From Dichotomocladium elegans (taxonomy: Eukaryota; Mucoromycota; Mucoromycetes; Mucorales; Lichtheimiaceae), in the NCBI GenBank assembly GCA_025716815.1, contig JAIXMN010000013.1:806001-870000 (forward strand): a DNA stretch of 64,000 nt, in the 5' to 3' direction. A program made the position numbers and the translations under genes. The notes below the pieces were generated by a model, which had not been told where the DNA came from, did no database searches, and worked only from the letters and a program-made list of their open reading frames with translations. Positions 55,390-64,000 of the stretch are shown one piece after another; position 1 is the first letter of the stretch, and every line of letters begins with the position of its first letter.

Positions 55390-55532
55390 AACCCAAACCC
55401 TGCCCTCCGTCACAACACCAATCGTCAAGGCCCCCACCCCAGCAGTCGCAACCCCAACCGCCAGTAGGCGGCCGCCTCCAGCGCTTCTGGCGTGCTTGGA
55501 CCTGGCTAACCGACAGTCGGTGGATCCACCAG

Positions 55533-57207
55533 GTGGTGAAGGAAGGGATTCAACTTCATTTCACTCGACCTCCGCCACTGTCCAATACATATCCTCCGAT
55601 GCGGTTGCAGTCGCCCGAGCAACAGATCTTGCTTCGCCAAGAGATCGCGGACCTCCTGCGCAAACACGCGATCGAACCGGCTCCTCCTGGACTGGGTTTC
55701 TGCAGTCCGATGTTTGTCATCCCCAAGCGGATGGGAGGTTTTCGCCCGATCTTCAATCTCAAGCAACTGAATCAATATCTGTCGGCCCCGAAGTTCAAGA
55801 TGGAGACCCTTCAGCAGGTAGTGCAGATGATTCAGCGCGACGATTGGGTCACGTCGGCGGATCTCCTCGACGCATATCTACACACAATGTTAGCCCGTTA
55901 TATGAGAAAGTATTTTCGCTTCTGCTTCGAAGGCACCGTTTTCCAGTTTCGCACCAGATGCTTCGGCCTTTCGGTGATGCCTTTCCTATTCGACAAACTT
56001 TGTCGTCCAATCCGCACATGGGCGTGTATGCTAGGCATTCGGGTGTCTGCCTATCTCGACGATTGGCTGATTTTGGGCCGGACCAAGAGGGAGGCTCAGC
56101 ATCACACCGATCTCATCATTGGCAAACTCCAGGAACTGGGCTGGCTAGTGAATTTCAAAAAATCCCACTTAACACCTTCCCAACAGATAGAACATCTAGG
56201 GTTTGTGATCGACACCACCACCATGACTGCCAAGCTCCCGGGTTCCAAGCTCCGCGACCTCAGGCGCTCCATTCAAACCTTGATCCGCCAGCCGACGCAG
56301 TCGCCTCGCCGAGTACACAGTCTTACAATGCGGATCAAGGCCGCGACGATGGCCTTGTTCCCAGCACACCTATATATGCAACAACTGATGCGTTTCAAGA
56401 ACGAGATGGTGAGGGGCGCCCAGGGCTGGGATCAGCCTCAACCTCTACCTTCGGGCGTGTATCGACGAGCTCCGTTGGTGGAAGACCAACCTAGAGAAAT
56501 GGAATGGTCGCTCCCTGCTTCCACTCTCCTTGCCTCATATGATCGAAGTCGACGCAAGCGACCTCGGCTATGGTTGCGTCCACCAGTCTCGGACGATCCA
56601 GGGCCTGTGGACGGAAGAAGAACGCCAGATGTCCATAAATTGGCGCGAGCTGAAAGCCATCCCTCTGGCGTTACAATCCTTCCCCTGTCTCCGCCAGACC
56701 AACATTCTCATACACACCGACAATACGACCGCCAAGGCATATATCAACAAGCAGGGCGGGACTCGATCAGTTCCCTTGAACACTCTTGCGACCGCCATTT
56801 GGGAGGAATGTCCCCGCCGCGAGCTCCGAATCCAAGCCCAACACATTGCAGGCAAAGACAATGTGAACGCGGATTGGGCGTCTCGCCATTTCCATCTGAA
56901 AAATTGCTGGCAGATCGTTCCGCGGACATTTCAGGGCATCCTCCAGCCATTGTGGGGTCCGCACGATGTAGACCTGTTTGCCGACCGCATGACTCGCCTC
57001 TTTCCATGGTACATAACATGGAAGTACGACCCTCACGCGAGTGACACCGATGCCCTGGAGATATCCTGGACCACCTTCTGCAATCCGTTTGTCCACCCGC
57101 CCTGGAACCTGATTCTTCAGGTCCTTCGCAAGATCCAGGACGAGGGGATCACGGCGACGATAGCGGTGCCCTACTGGACGAGCGCGATATGGTACCCACT
57201 ATTATAA
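55533..57207 (+). pseudogene. DIRS-2 reverse transcriptase-RNase H, frameshifted
   Basis: RT: FCSPMFVIPKRMGGFRPIFN, TSADLLDAYLHTMLARYMRK and SAYLDDWLILGRT (active site). A frameshift near 56435 moves to the frame with IEVDASDLGYGCVHQSRTIQ, INWRELKAIPLAL, ILIHTDNTTAKAYINKQGG and HIAGKDNVNADWASRHFH (RNase H). The gene ends at 57207. Confidence 0.87.
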
Positions 57208-57227
57208 CGGATGGCGCTCGCTCCCCC

Positions 57228-58338
57228 TCTCCTCTTGGACCCACGGACACACACACAGACCACCTCCCCTTCGACTCCTTGGCCTTGGACGAATCCATCC
57301 TGGCGCCTCTCCGTTTGGCGAGTCTCCGGCGCAGATTTGTTCTGAGTGGTTTTTCAGAAGAAGCAGCGATGTGACAAGCCTCTCGACGCCTTCAAGGTTC
57401 CACTGCGCGCTCTTACAAGCGAGGTCATTTCCTCTTTCTCGCCTGGTGCCGCTCTTCGGCCGTAGACGTCAACCGATTTACAGTTGTTCAACTTGTCGAC
57501 TTTCTGGAGAAGGCGTCCCAGTCTCAGTATGCAGTCTCGACGGTACTGTTGTTTCGGTCGGCTGTCCTCGAATTCCACGTCTATGCCGACTCCATCACGA
57601 CCGCCCGCACATTACGGGAGTTCCTCCGTCAGTTGAAACGCGAGGCACCTCTACTTCGCCTTTCCCATACGTCGGTGAATTTGTCCCCCTCCTTGGAGCA
57701 TCTTCGCTCCATCGCGTCTGACAGTTCGTCATATCTTACGCAGCTTTCCACCAAGTGTGCCTTTCTGTTGGCCGCCGCCGCCTTTTTGCGCCCCTCCGAC
57801 CTCCACCGGATTGTGCTTTCCGCGTCACATGTCCAAGCGGATGGCGCTCTCCTCCTGGTCATCGATGCCCCCAAGGAGACACGACAGGGCCGTCATATCT
57901 GCAAGGAACTCACGATCCGTCCTCTACCTCAAGACCCCGCCTTGTGTCCGGTTCAGGCGTTCCAGGCTCTGGTGTCGCATCCGCTTCGGTCTTCCTCTCC
58001 CGCTCTTTTTGTCAATAGTCGAGCGCCTTCTCGGCGATTGGCGGTTACCACGTTGTCCGCATTCTTACGCCGCATCCTTCGTGTCTCAGTCCCATCGATC
58101 CCAGGCAAGCGTGGCCCTTCTGTTCGGTCAGCAGCCTCTGATACCACTCTACGTAACGGAGCCCCCCTTGATGATATTCTCCTCATGGGTAACTGGTCTT
58201 CCTCCACCGTCTTACGACATGCATTACCGCCGCACCCGTAGGGTGGATATGGATCTTACGGCCGCGGTCATTGCTTCAAGTACTTTGTCGTTTTCTTCTC
58301 TGACTCCACCATCCAACAGCCCTCAAGCTCGGGGCTGA
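57228..58338 (+). pseudogene. DIRS-2 tyrosine recombinase, broken
   Basis: LRLASLRRRFVLSGFSEEAA runs to a TGA at about 57372. The frame then changes to SAVLEFHVYADSITTARTL. The catalytic part has FLLAAAAFLRPSDLHRIVLS, PKETRQGRHICKEL, SAASDTTLRNGAPLDDILLM and GNWSSS. A last one-base shift near 58205 separates this from the Tyr region YDMHYRRTRRVD. Confidence 0.85.
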
Positions 58339-58422
58339 CACAGTGCTGTACGTCCATTTTCGTTTGTTCTTCCTAGTCTGCCGTACCTGTATTCCCTGGC
58401 AAGCGGGCCTCTGCAGTCAGCA

Positions 58423-58545
58423 CTCTACAGTTCAGGTTCGGGAAGTCCGATGGACTCCCCCAATTGTATGGAACAATTGTGATATACAATTGTGAGTTCA
58501 GTCCGGAGGACTGAATGAACCTGAACTGTAGAGGGACCCACCCAC
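58423..58545. repeat. Internal complementary region of DIRS-2
   Basis: The first half (ACTCTACAGTTCAGG..TTGTGATATAC) is the exact complement of the left tip at 54390-54455. The second half (AATTGTGAGTTCAGTCC..CTGTAGAG) is the complement of the right tip with a single mismatch seen by eye. Confidence 0.93.
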
Positions 58546-58559
58546 CCACCACTTTCGGC

Positions 58560-58716
58560 TTCGCGAACATGATCAAGGAACAGTTACTGTAGTCTAAGCA
58601 ACATTTATAGGATTTCAAAAAAAAAATTCTTTGAAACTTCGGCAATAAAGTGAAGACAATGATCACAGCACTCTACAGTTCAGGTTCGTTCAGTCCTCCG
58701 GACTGAACTCACAATT
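58560..58716. repeat. Right inverted terminal repeat of DIRS-2
   Basis: GAACAGTTACTGTAGTCTAA, ACATTTATAGGATTTC and CGGCAATAAAGTGAAGACAA are the complement of 54425-54580. Confidence 0.88.
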
Positions 58717-59001
58717 ACTCTCGCGCTATCCGGATTCATAATTTATATCCCGGACCTGTCTCAGGACGCAGTTATAATCACAAGGGTAAATGATGAACTT
58801 CTTTATCAACCTTTTAACTGGTCCACCGTCCCAGGAGACCGCCTAGATGATTATCCACACCCAGCCTTCAGAGTGACCGTTTTGATAAGCACTTCTTATA
58901 AATAGGCCCGTTGTTGGCACTTAATAGAAAACAATCCTTTTGCGAGTCCCACAGAACCATATTCTGTCTCTTTTTGTTTTTCAAAACCCCTTGATTCCAC
59001 A
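58717..59001 (+). repeat. LTR2 (L2e), right part
   Basis: ACTCTCGCGCTATCCGGATT through TTCTTATAAATAGGCCCG to the edge CTTGATTCCACA. It completes the LTR begun at 54317. Confidence 0.88.
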
Positions 59002-59085
59002 ATCCACCTCTCGAAGTATAATTATCTCTTATTTGACTAGCCTTATACAAGCATTCAGATAGTAGAATTAATGGGAAATCAATTA

Positions 59086-59240
59086 GAGTGGCCGCCCCTC
59101 ATGTGATATTCGTTGTAATCATAATTCATTATAGTGATACACTTTATACAGAACAAAATTACCAGGTAGGGCTTATTCCAATTCGTTATAGTGATGGGAT
59201 TTCCTGGAACCTAGGACACCACTATAACGGGCGGCCACTA
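59086..59240. mobile_element. pogo-type MITE, 155 bp
   Basis: Inverted ends GAGTGGCCGCCC and GGGCGGCCACTA between TA dinucleotides, with internal repeats of TTCGTTATAGTGATG. Related to the split MITE around DIRS-1. Confidence 0.65.
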
Positions 59241-60170
59241 TAACATAAATGCACATGTAATCCTTATATAACTGACCCCTGAAATACGCCCAATACAATC
59301 CCGTTTCTAACAGCATCACGGAGGGGATGTCCATTACAGAAATATACTATGCGAGCGTCCTCAGCCTAAAAACACCAAAATAAAAAGTATCAGCAAATGA
59401 TGAAAATCGTCGATGAAAAGAGTATGTGATCCGCCGCTGTATTTACTGCAGCATCCTTTATCACAAAGAAAATTCTTCTGCTCCTCCTTGATTTCCTATA
59501 AATAATGGACAGCCGAGAAATCTCCTTTTTCCATCAACTTCACCCCGACCCTTTATTCCATGGTCATATCCAGTATGATCGCTCTAATATCAAATTATTT
59601 TATTGCAACTAACATCCACTGTCCTTTATAGATTAACCAATCGTACCCGTACTTGATGAGCCATGGAAGAGAGGAGTTCTTGAACACCCTTCCGCTCCTT
59701 CCGCTCTTTTTGCTGTCACTTCAGGTCCCATCCCGTTCTTTCCCTCCGCCGCCGCCTGTCTCTCCGTCCCGGTTATCGCAGCGACTACCCAGGATAACTC
59801 CTGGGTCCTTTGGGGCCCTTGAGTGTAAGTTAAAGCGTATGTAGGAGTAGTGTATTCTGTCGACTAGCAGGATTTAATCCTGGAGGCGAAATCTTTTTAT
59901 TTACTGATACGACAACTTTATACAACATTTATTTTTTTGAAAATAAAGTATAATAGATGAGGAATACGACTGGGAAGAGATTTTAAATATTACCATAACC
60001 TAAAAATGTAGAACAAATGGAACTTCCTAAAGATTATGTAGGAGGGGTGTATAAAGGAAGTTGGACGTTTGAGTACCGGGCGAGAGTTTTTGATAGGACC
60101 ATCGATTGTGAGCTGCCTCCGATGGCTATAGGAGGACAACAAGCGGGGTTCTTCCTAACGCACATCTCTT
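59241..60170. other. Edge of the transposon cluster, no gene
   Basis: Contains repeat copy R5. The 69-codon frame at 60017 (+) overlaps the 3' end of the RING gene and shows no family feature. Confidence 0.55.
59430..59860 (+). repeat. Dispersed repeat family R, copy R5
   Basis: TATCACAAAGAAAATTC, CTATAAATAATGGACAGCCG, donor-like GTATGATC, CAACTAACATCC, acceptor-like CCTTTATAG, then a 64-codon open stretch with TACCCGTACTTGATGAGCCA, closing at CCCTTGAGTGTAAGTTAAAG. Best preserved copy of the family. Confidence 0.75.
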
Positions 60171-61766
60171 TTAGGACTGCGTCCTCGAATTATCTTTTAG
60201 TTCACGATCAGAATTGCACTCTGTAGCTGGGGAGCTTCTGCAGTCAGTCTCAAGCTGATGGTGATGGCTGGTAGATGGTGGCGAATGAGTCAATATTTCA
60301 TCCGGACCGCTATCTTCGGATGATCTCCGTTCTCGGAATTGGACGCTAGAAGGATCCGGGCTTGGCGTGGTTACAGCATCATCAGCATTTTCGTTGTTTT
60401 CGTCTCGCAGTTCACTAGGTAAACAATCGTATTTACAGATGGGACATTTCGTTGACTTTTGTGTAAGCCATGGATCTAACACAAGCCGTATAATGAGTAT
60501 TGATCACGTCCAAATATTGAACGCAGGGAAGAGTGAACCAACAAACCAATGCATAGTACACAGAAGCCATGGCTGCATCCTAAAATCCTTAATTCGTGCT
60601 GCCCAACAACGTAGTCTTCTAAACAAACCGCACAGCTACCGTTTTTGACGGTTTCTGGTGAATAATGAACGATCGGAAGAGCATTAACGAGATCGACGGG
60701 AAGAGGTTTTGCTTTCATTCGTAATTGCATATTATATGCATGCGCATTCAACTGAGCCTCGTATTCCATCTGCTCGCGGAGCTGTCGTACGCGCCACCAT
60801 CGCAAGAAGATGACTCCTGCAAACATTGCTATTTGTCGAAGAAGGAACCATGGAGCAGGTGAGGAACAGAGTCGTGAAGCTTTATCTCTTAAAACCAAGA
60901 ATCTTACCCACAAGAAAAACAGCTGCTAGTGCGATGATATATGATAAATAGCCACGACTCAAGGATGAACCGTGATCTCCACCTCCAAGCACAGTATTTG
61001 CGTCCAAATAGAGAGCAATCTGCCAGAAAACGAAGTTGGGTCCGTCAGTGCTATTGTTGGTAATTAAACTCCGGAGGTCATCGCCAAAAACTTTCGGGAC
61101 GAAATACATGGGAAGATCAGCTTTCCCTGCGAGATCATTGTCTGGCATGTTCGAGATGTTGCGATCTTCCGGCAGCGGCGTTGTATATATGAACCCTTGG
61201 CTAACGGCTTCGACGGGAAAGGTTTGTAGCTGAACACCATCCCTGGTTTGATTATCTGATATGAAAAGAGCTTTCAAGTTGAGGCTGTTTTGTGCCGATA
61301 GACTTTTTGCAACGTTAAATTTCTCGGACCAGCTGCAGCTGCCGCGCTGAACTACTGCGATGATACTGACATTTTCTATCGGTTCGTAATGCAAGCGATT
61401 ATTATTCAGCGCTTGCAGGCGGCTAGCTGTAATGTTGCTTGCGATGCAGCAGTCCGAATAGTCAAATAATAGACGCTATTGTACATGAGATAGACCATTC
61501 GGTTCAAATCAGTCAATCATACATACTCGAGGAGAAATGGGAGGGTCGCCACCTGCATATATAGTTTGGAAATCCTCAGTGGTCGATATCTGCGCTATGT
61601 GGTCGTTGTAGCTCGCGCTGCCTGTGGAGTTGCAGTATGTCCGAGCTGATTTCCATATTATCGGATTTCCAAGCGACTGGCAAGCAATATTTGGTACCCA
61701 AGTCGATAGTATGAGCAACCCGATTAGAGTCGCATAACGTGTGGATATCATATGAAAGGAAATCAA
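60171..61766 (-). CDS. PA-TM-RING ubiquitin ligase (RNF13/RMR type)
   Basis: Endomembrane E3 ligase with a luminal protease-associated domain. Exon 1 (61766-61512) has a signal peptide (TLIGLLILSTWVPNIACQS). After an intron, RLLFDYSDCCIASNITASRL and VSIIAVVQRGSCSWSEKFNV form the PA domain. A transmembrane segment (SYIIALAAVFLV) is followed by a short intron and a basic cytosolic stretch (FLRWWRVRQLREQMEYEAQL). The RING begins CAVCLEDYVVGQHELRIL and reads CSHGFCVLC, a C3HC4 spacing where many relatives have RING-H2. It resumes after a 74-bp intron as DPWLTQKSTKCPICKYDC. The tail is Ser/Pro-rich and ends at 60171. Upstream it is 170 bp from the stop of the G-patch gene on the same strand. Confidence 0.88.
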
Positions 61767-61935
61767 TCTGAGAAAAAAAGAAGTGGCTGAACTTAAACCA
61801 GGGTCGACGTGAGAATAAAAAGCCTTGGCGGAGATACCGCAATAGGAAGACGGAACAGGGCACCGTGCAGAATACTGTATCGACTAGAAATAGTGCTCCC
61901 AATAGACAGTGAAGCGTCCATATTTATTCCAGAAG

Positions 61936-63110
61936 TCATTTTTTCTTTTTCAGTTCAAAGCGGAAAGGCGTTGCCTTCTTTGGAGCCCCAAAGGTAAATT
62001 TCCTTTGTTCTCGTTTCGGCTCCACAGCCGTTGTGTCAGCCGTGGACGAGCTGTTTGCCGAGACTGTATTTTGTGAAGTTGCAACTGTTGTGGCGGATGG
62101 CGCGGTCAATTTTGGTATCCTGTCCCCTGTATTTGAGATACGAGGCGTATGCGCTGCAAGCTCTTCTCCCACTGTCACCCATCCTCCACCTCCGCCGCTG
62201 CCGCAACTGGCACTGCTAGGCCTCGCTGCAGGTATAGCTGAAGATTGATCTCGGGTTGACGTGAAACCACCCGTGCGTTGCATTATCATCTCCTGGATTC
62301 GCTTAAGCTCTCGTTCTTCTCGTTTTCTCTCCTTCTCGCGGATCTTGTCCTTGGCAGAAATTGCAATGTCGGACTTTCGGGTACGTTCTTTCATATCTTT
62401 GAACCGCTATAGTAACATAGAGTAAAATCCCGTAGTGAACTAAGCAAGCCTTATTACTACCTTCTTGTGGTGGTGATCATAGCTCTGAAGGTGCTGCTCA
62501 TATTCTGCAACCTTATTGTACTGCTTATCACACAGTTCACAGTAGAATACACGTTTCACCTCTTTCAACTCCTGTGCTATCATCTGTTGCTTCTCAACTT
62601 TAATTTCGCGATTAGCTCGTTCTTCCGCGGTCTCCTCCAGTTGCTTCTCGCTTCCTAATGCCTTGCGTTTCGCAGTCGAAGAAACATGGTAGGTCTCCTC
62701 CTCCTGGGCTTTGCCGACGCCGATCACATCGTCCTTTAGCTCTATACGGATCGGATCAACTCTACCTGGAATAAATTGTTATTTCAGGTCTATCAAGCAA
62801 TTCTATCGCGCGCATACCTTTCCCATTAGCGCCAAGACCCTGACCGGCCTTCCATCCCATTCGCTGCAGGAGCTTGTAGCCAATATTGCTCTCCGGTATA
62901 TGTGTTTCCATTGTAGCTTGCTGAGTAGTTTCATAATCAATGTACCCTGTTATTTCGGCATTCCGAGGAAGGGAAAAGTCTTCATCATATTCGCTTTGTT
63001 CTGCCTTGATGATTTGGAATTGTATGGAGCCGACGAAAGATAGAATAAAGACGGAAAAAAATAAGGGAAGTAAAGTAGGAGCTCGAACACGTACGCATCA
63101 TGAACATTAG
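61936..63110 (-). CDS. G-patch and C2H2 zinc-finger protein (GPATCH8-like)
   Basis: Nuclear RNA-processing protein of the GPATCH8/ZNF804 type. The 5' exon reads GYIDYETTQQATMETHIPES followed by GYKLLQRMGWKAGQGLGANG, a G-patch. The middle exon (to 62445) carries VDPIRIELKDDVIGVGKAQE and a coiled basic run, then FYCELCDKQYNKVAEYEQHL with SYDHHHKK (C2H2 finger). After a short intron, RFKDMKERTRKSDIAISAKD starts a Lys/Glu coiled coil, then a Ser/Thr/Gly-rich region and the terminal FTFGAPKKATPFRFELKKKK. The stop is at 61936. The initiator is uncertain: an ATG near 63100 before a GTACGT donor is the best candidate. Confidence 0.82.
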
Positions 63111-63835
63111 GTGGTGGTAAGCATTAACAGAAGGAATACTTGAGGAGCAGCATACACTGCCCCTTAGAGTAGGATTTCCTTTTGCTTTAGCTTATCATCC
63201 AGACCAGATTTACCTACATTCTTCAAATTGGTATCCATATGATAGATTCGTAAATGAAAGTTGTAAAGACGTGTAACGTGACCGTTCCCATGTTTTCTCT
63301 ACCTGTGCTTCTGGATTTGAAAAGAGTCTGTAATCTACAGCATTCAGATTGTTTCACGTATCGTTGCCTTTTATTTGATCCATTGCTCTTTATCTTCACC
63401 CCGATACGTCCAATATATTGAGAAATACAATTAAGTATAATGCATATCTGGTGCATCCGATACGTCCTTAGGATAACCATGATTAATACACTATAGCAGT
63501 CCGTCAGGATCGCACAATGGACCCTTGTGTGGCCGGAAGACTGACACATACAACGAGTAAAAGTGGCTATCCATCCAGTCTCCTGCACCTTATATACACG
63601 CATACGCACATAGATGAAGATTAAATTATGTATACGATAAGGGGATGTGGTCGCTGAATGACAGAATTTGAATAAGCTTGGTCGGTTACTTGTCGGAGTC
63701 GACAGAAAGACCCATCTGAAGTTCATTTCAACCGGCTAAGCTCCCGCTCTCTCTTCCCTCCCATACAAGCGCGAAGCGGCTAGAATCAGCGGTCACCTGT
63801 CGCTTCTGACTTTTGCCAAGCTTCTACATATCTAA
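63111..63835. other. Divergent intergenic region
   Basis: Between the G-patch gene (-) and the NPF-rich protein (+). A 167-codon minus frame at 63726-63223 has no recognisable motif and is more likely chance. Confidence 0.45.
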
Positions 63836-64000
63836 TGGCAGCTCCTAACCACCACAATCCATTTGATGATCCAGGTGAAGCAGCCGGGTCCCATCGCGAG
63901 GATGGACAACAGCGTCAGCGGCAACACATTGCTTATGGTGGCGAAGATGCTACGCTTAATCCGTTCGCAAATCCCACAGGGTTCACCGGACATATTCAGC
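63836..64000 (+). CDS. NPF-repeat protein, N-terminal part (possible SCAMP), partial
   Basis: An ATG at 63836 opens MAAPNHHNPFDDPGEAAG.. with a second NPF (LNPFANPTGF) 30 residues later. Tandem NPF motifs near the N-terminus, which bind EH-domain endocytic proteins, are typical of secretory carrier membrane proteins. The membrane part would lie beyond the window, so the family call is tentative. The frame is open to the window end. Confidence 0.5.

Larger units (their letters stand above)
54390..58716 (+). mobile_element. DIRS-type tyrosine-recombinase retrotransposon, DIRS-2
   Basis: Same plan as DIRS-1 on the opposite strand: inverted terminal repeats, gag, RT-RNase H, tyrosine recombinase, internal complementary region. 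It is inserted in an LTR2 at ATAATT/ATTCTCGC with no target duplication. All three genes carry frameshifts or a stop, so it is inactive. The terminal and internal repeats are nearly perfect. Confidence 0.92.

Noticed and set aside
60017..60226. Plus-strand 69-codon ORF next to repeat R5 as its downstream exon
   Set aside because: No acceptor site joins it to the R5 donor convincingly, and it overlaps the RING gene 3' end.
63223..63726. 167-codon minus-strand ORF as a gene
   Set aside because: Cys/Ile-rich without domain features, located in the promoter interval between two real genes.
1..64000. CRISPR arrays or prokaryotic operons
   Set aside because: No spaced direct repeats of that type; introns and gene families are eukaryotic.

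Overview
The window is a fungal nuclear contig. Protein genes carry short GT..AG introns (about 50-100 bp), and the conserved genes are fungal orthologues: RFC1, TOM20, GINS PSF3, an SLC35F5/THI74-type transporter and a G-patch/zinc-finger protein. The gene types together with the mobile-element mix (DIRS tyrosine-recombinase retrotransposons, CACTA/Tnp2, Ty3 chromovirus, Helitron, hAT, pogo) best fit an early-diverging fungus such as a Mucorales species. That placement is inference.

Left gene island (1-22 kb). Partial RFC1 (-) diverges from a six-exon gene (+, 2119-3836) that joins a TOM20 import receptor to a MYND/SET domain. Then come an SLC35F5-like transporter (-, 6.1-7.8 kb), tRNA-Asp(GUC) (10.3 kb), an 822-residue type II membrane protein (+, 16.1-18.7 kb), a GNAT acetyltransferase (-) and PSF3 (-). 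The gaps (3.8-6.1, 8.0-10.3 and 10.4-16.1 kb) hold degenerate LTR-like pieces, a 45-bp MITE derivative and a dispersed repeat (family R) with a TATA box and splice-site-like motifs.

Transposon cluster (about 22-59.3 kb). Almost every base belongs to nested elements: two related CACTA elements (23.3-29.5 and 48.1-54.3 kb), a Ty3 chromovirus with both LTRs (31.4-37.3 kb), a second Ty3 pol fragment, solo LTRs of two further families (LTR2, LTR3), a Helitron end with a PIF1-like helicase fragment, broken hAT and pogo transposases, and two DIRS elements (42.76-47.47 and 54.39-58.72 kb) with inverted terminal repeats and an internal complementary region. Seven copies of a ~365-bp palindromic MITE lie between 40.2 and 53.4 kb. 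Because related copies exist here, empty sites and target duplications can be read directly. The relative order of many insertions follows from this.

Right gene island (60-64 kb). A PA-TM-RING ubiquitin ligase (-) and a G-patch plus C2H2 protein (-) sit 170 bp apart. An NPF-rich protein (+, possibly SCAMP) starts at 63836 and runs off the window.

Most transposons are visibly dead (frameshifts, TGA codons, a deleted RT active site). DIRS-1 is nearly intact. Differences between the chromovirus LTRs are mostly CpG transitions, which suggests cytosine-methylation decay.
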